Source: Chloroflexota bacterium (GTDB lineage: Bacteria; Chloroflexota; Dehalococcoidia; SZUA-161; SpSt-899). Taken from it: DNA of 7,070 nucleotides. This document shows, in pieces, positions 4,892 through 7,070 of the stretch. The notes under the pieces are model-generated. The model saw nothing but the letters and a program-made list of their open reading frames with translations. It had not been told where the DNA came from and did no database searches. The stretch lies in the NCBI GenBank assembly GCA_018657655.1, contig JABHWQ010000127.1, positions 1 through 7,070 of the forward strand, given 5' to 3'. The stretch's first letter is position 1; the number at the start of each line of letters is the position of its first letter. Position numbers and translations under genes: made by a program.

Positions 4892-6079
4892 TTAACTTCC
4901 TCCTTTCTGGCTCTTCAAATACTTATCATACAGCGGCGATATCTGCCGTAATCTTTCGACAATCGGGGGGAACGCCTCTATCACATAGTCGATATCTTCA
5001 ACCGTGTTTTCCACTCCGATAGTAAACAAAAGTGATCCCTGGGCTACTTCCGGGGGATAACCCATCGCATTGAGCACATGTGAAGATTTTAACATTTTTG
5101 AAGTGCATGCTGAACCACTGGCGGCCGCAATGCCCACGTTTTCCAGGAAGGCCAGCATAGCCTCGCCTTCGATGAAGTTAACACAAAGGCTCACATTTCC
5201 GGGAAGACGATTAGTGGGATGGCCGGTCATATTGATATGCTCAATTTTCTTACTGAGGCCTTCTCTCAGTCTATCTCGAAGCCCGATAATTTTTTCGTTT
5301 CTGGATTGCATTTCCTGTTTTGCCAGTTCGGCGGCTTTTCCCAACCCGGCTATCCCAGGCACATTGTGGGTGCCGGACCGTTTATCGGATTCCTGTACTC
5401 CGCCTTCCATCAACGGAATTATCTGGATACCCCGGCGCAACCACAGCGCTCCTGCTCCGGTCGGCCCATAGAACTGGCTGGCTGCCAGTGTTAGGCAGTC
5501 AATGCCTAAATCCTGGACGTCAACCGGGATGGTTCCCGCAGTGGCTATGGCATCGGTATGGAATACGGCACTTGATTCTTTGACATATGCGGCGATTTCC
5601 TTGAGCGGCTCGATGGTGCCGACTTCAACGTTTGCATGCATGATCGATACCAGTGTGGTATCGGATCTTAAATTTCGTTTCACCTGTTCTGGGTCTACCA
5701 TGCCGTACTCATTGACCGGGATGTAGGTCACCTCGAAGCCGAATTTCTCCAGTGTTCGAGCTGGATGCAATATGGAAAAGTGTTCAATGGCGGATATGAT
5801 GACATGTCGTCCCCTACCTCTCCGGGCGACTGCCAGGCCTTTGATTGCCATATTATTGGATTCTGTGCCACATGACGTGAAAACGATCTCATTTGCAGGA
5901 GCGTTTATAAGGCTGCCCACCTGCGTGCGGGCTTCCTCAATGGCATCGCTTGCCCGGCTGCCTCTATCTCCAAACGAAACCGGGTTGCCGAACCACTCCC
6001 GGCAATAGGGTACCATAGATTCATGCACTCGCGGATCAATCGGTGTAGCTGAAGTGTTATCCAAGTATACATCTCTCAT
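4892..6079 (-). CDS. NifS/IscS-fold protein lacking the PLP lysine (Archaeoglobus IscS-like)
   Basis: This 395-residue class V aminotransferase-fold protein is clearly of the NifS/IscS family: YLDNTSATPIDPRV, FGNPVSFGDRG, SCGTESNNMAIKG (69-81), SAIEHFSILHP (H100), FHTDA (D176), RSGTHNVPGI (234-243) and SGSACTSKM (C325, the sulfur-carrying cysteine on the mobile loop). The PLP lysine site reads AASQFYGPTG instead of SAHKxYGPKG, so Lys is Gln202 (codon CAG at 5474-5476) and His is Ser. The usual HVNNEIG is HANVEVG (N to V151) and the DAxQ glutamine is Ala179. True cysteine desulfurase activity is therefore unlikely. Archaeoglobus fulgidus IscS, which from memory has Asp there, forms a complex with IscU and offers its cysteine as a cluster ligand; the C-terminal VERLRQISPLY also recalls it. 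AAGGAGG precedes the ATG, and nifU follows after one base. Confidence 0.92.
   Translation of the reverse strand: MRDVYLDNTSATPIDPRVHESMVPYCREWFGNPVSFGDRGSRASDAIEEARTQVGSLINAPANEIVFTSCGTESNNMAIKGLAVARRGRGRHVIISAIEHFSILHPARTLEKFGFEVTYIPVNEYGMVDPEQVKRNLRSDTTLVSIMHANVEVGTIEPLKEIAAYVKESSAVFHTDAIATAGTIPVDVQDLGIDCLTLAASQFYGPTGAGALWLRRGIQIIPLMEGGVQESDKRSGTHNVPGIAGLGKAAELAKQEMQSRNEKIIGLRDRLREGLSKKIEHINMTGHPTNRLPGNVSLCVNFIEGEAMLAFLENVGIAAASGSACTSKMLKSSHVLNAMGYPPEVAQGSLLFTIGVENTVEDIDYVIEAFPPIVERLRQISPLYDKYLKSQKGGS
4899..4906 (-). promoter_or_regulatory. Strong ribosome binding site for the GTG-start nifU-like gene
   Basis: AAAGGAGG on the minus strand encodes the last residues of the NifS-like protein (Lys-Gly-Gly) and lies eight bases before the GTG start. 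It fixes the non-ATG start and points to coupled translation. Confidence 0.75.
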
Positions 6080-6164
6080 ATGAATCCTCCTTGCTCATCG
6101 AGGTGATTTTATCTTTGCTCCATTCCCATATCGATGACTTCGGTCACATTCAACTGGTTTATAA

Positions 6165-7070
6165 TTATACACCAAAATTATCCCGAAGAATCATAGATAC
6201 TTCCTTAAGGTAAAAGAATGCTTGTTCTACAATCCTTTCCTCGATGCTTGAGATGGCGCAACTCCCTTGTTTATCACCGCAACTCTCCTCATCCGAAACG
6301 ACCAGCCCGATGTTTTTCAAACAACACCTCGCCGGGGCAACCAGTGATTGGCTGGCCAGCTGTTTGATGGAGATATCAGAATTGGTGGCGACCACTTCCC
6401 AGTAATCCGTTACCCGCTTGGCCAGCATCTCCGGATTTTCCTTAGCTAACATCGTGGAATCGGTGGGGATTATGCCCCAGGATATCACTCCTCCGGACTT
6501 GATGAAATTGGCAACTGCATCGGCATAGCCTTTGGGCATCATCTCAAGCTGATATGCATCGAAGGAAACCATGTCCAGACCCAGTTCCAACAGATAGGGC
6601 AGGTTGACGTTGGCACACAGGTGGATGGCCTTTAGACCTTCAATACCGGCCATGAAATTGCGGTAGTCTTCTTTAGCCTGAACGTCATTGTAGCCGGAAA
6701 GCGAATTGAAGACCCATCCCAGGCCCGGTTCATCCACCCAGACAAAGGCGTTCTTGTTTTGCCGGCGCATTTCCTGACACTGTATATTTACTTTCCGCTG
6801 TATGAAATCATACAAAAGCGCCCTGACTTCTTCGTTGTAAATAATGGGCCTCAGATTTTCATCGACGATCTTAAAACCGAAGCTGACTGGCCCGGTGGAT
6901 TGTCCTCTGATCGATGGGTATCCGGAGAGGTCTTCCTGTAGGAATCGGTGAAACACCACCGAATATTCTGGGCTCAGGGCGAAGCTTTCTGGCTGATCCA
7001 TCATCTCGGAGTAAGTGCTAATATCATCCATGAATTTTGAGGTATCGAAATTGACCCGCTCGTTTTCGAC
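6165..7070 (-). CDS. MetE/UroD-like zinc methyltransferase (core-MetE-like), 5' end outside the window
   Basis: The frame is open to the window edge (301 residues visible), so the ATG at 7029-7031 is probably internal. The fold signature is that of cobalamin-independent methionine synthase/UroD-like barrels: GQSTGPVSFG (57-66 of the visible part), VDEPGLGWVF (112-121), AIHLCANVN (H150, C152), GLDMVSFDAYQ (164-174), ISWGIIPT (196-203) and LVAPARCC (C249/C250). His-x-Cys plus a late Cys matches the zinc site of MetE and of MtaA-type methylcobamide:CoM methyltransferases; where MetE has Glu, the aligned residue seems to be D171. Short core-MetE enzymes, described in Dehalococcoides, make methionine from homocysteine with a corrinoid protein methyl donor. 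With DUF39 nearby that role is attractive, but other corrinoid methyltransferase roles fit too. It lies 85 bases before nifS. Confidence 0.75.
   Translation of the reverse strand, partial: VENERVNFDTSKFMDDISTYSEMMDQPESFALSPEYSVVFHRFLQEDLSGYPSIRGQSTGPVSFGFKIVDENLRPIIYNEEVRALLYDFIQRKVNIQCQEMRRQNKNAFVWVDEPGLGWVFNSLSGYNDVQAKEDYRNFMAGIEGLKAIHLCANVNLPYLLELGLDMVSFDAYQLEMMPKGYADAVANFIKSGGVISWGIIPTDSTMLAKENPEMLAKRVTDYWEVVATNSDISIKQLASQSLVAPARCCLKNIGLVVSDEESCGDKQGSCAISSIEERIVEQAFFYLKEVSMILRDNFGV

Noticed and set aside
4582..5022. 146-codon plus-strand frame opposite nifU/nifS
   Set aside because: It lies wholly opposite two genes with strong family motifs and shows no ribosome binding site or recognisable domain. 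Other plus-strand frames (e.g. 3374-3817, 5070-5471) were rejected on the same grounds.

Overview
All ten genes found in this 7 kb window lie on the minus strand, so the locus reads from right (7070) to left (1). Base composition is moderate (roughly 45-50% GC by eye). The contents point to a strict anaerobe: a DUF39 sulfide-dependent homocysteine protein, a Clostridium-type IscU scaffold, a cysteine-desulfurase-fold protein that closely recalls Archaeoglobus IscS, FdhD and MOSC proteins of molybdenum/tungsten enzyme maturation, and a short MetE/UroD-like methyltransferase. Dehalococcoidia (Chloroflexota) or a sulfate-reducer-type lineage would fit, but the window holds no taxonomic marker and this is inference.

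Layout in transcription order: a MetE/UroD-like zinc methyltransferase (5' end outside the window, 7070-6165); a tight block nifS-like (6079-4892), nifU/iscU-like with a C-terminal zinc ribbon (4890-4306) and a MOSC protein (4294-3860); an inverted pair of REP-like palindromes (3728-3800); a second block fdhD (3723-2896), a truncated NifX/NifB-C-type gene (2893-2693) and nadA (2681-1776), ending in a hairpin; then a cysteine-rich conserved hypothetical gene (1647-1192) with its own promoter, which contains a CRP/FNR-like palindrome; an Rrf2/IscR-type regulator (940-494) with a clear sigma-70-like promoter; and the start of a DUF39 gene (357 to beyond position 1).

Nearly every gene concerns sulfur, Fe-S clusters or cofactor sulfuration. 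The IscU-like scaffold and IscS-like protein would assemble Fe-S clusters, NadA needs a [4Fe-4S] cluster, and FdhD sulfurates the Mo/W cofactor of formate dehydrogenase. MOSC proteins bind or carry sulfur or pterin cofactors, the Rrf2 protein probably senses a cluster, and DUF39 proteins assimilate sulfide into homocysteine. The most striking point is that the NifS-like protein has glutamine (Q202, codon CAG) where the PLP-binding lysine should be, plus several other changed pocket residues, while keeping the mobile cysteine (C325). It probably cannot desulfurate cysteine. With DUF39 nearby, this suggests sulfur handling based on free sulfide. FdhD has only one cysteine in its usual CxxC motif, and the IscU-like protein carries an unusual double zinc ribbon, so the locus looks like a variant Fe-S/sulfur-transfer system rather than a textbook isc operon.
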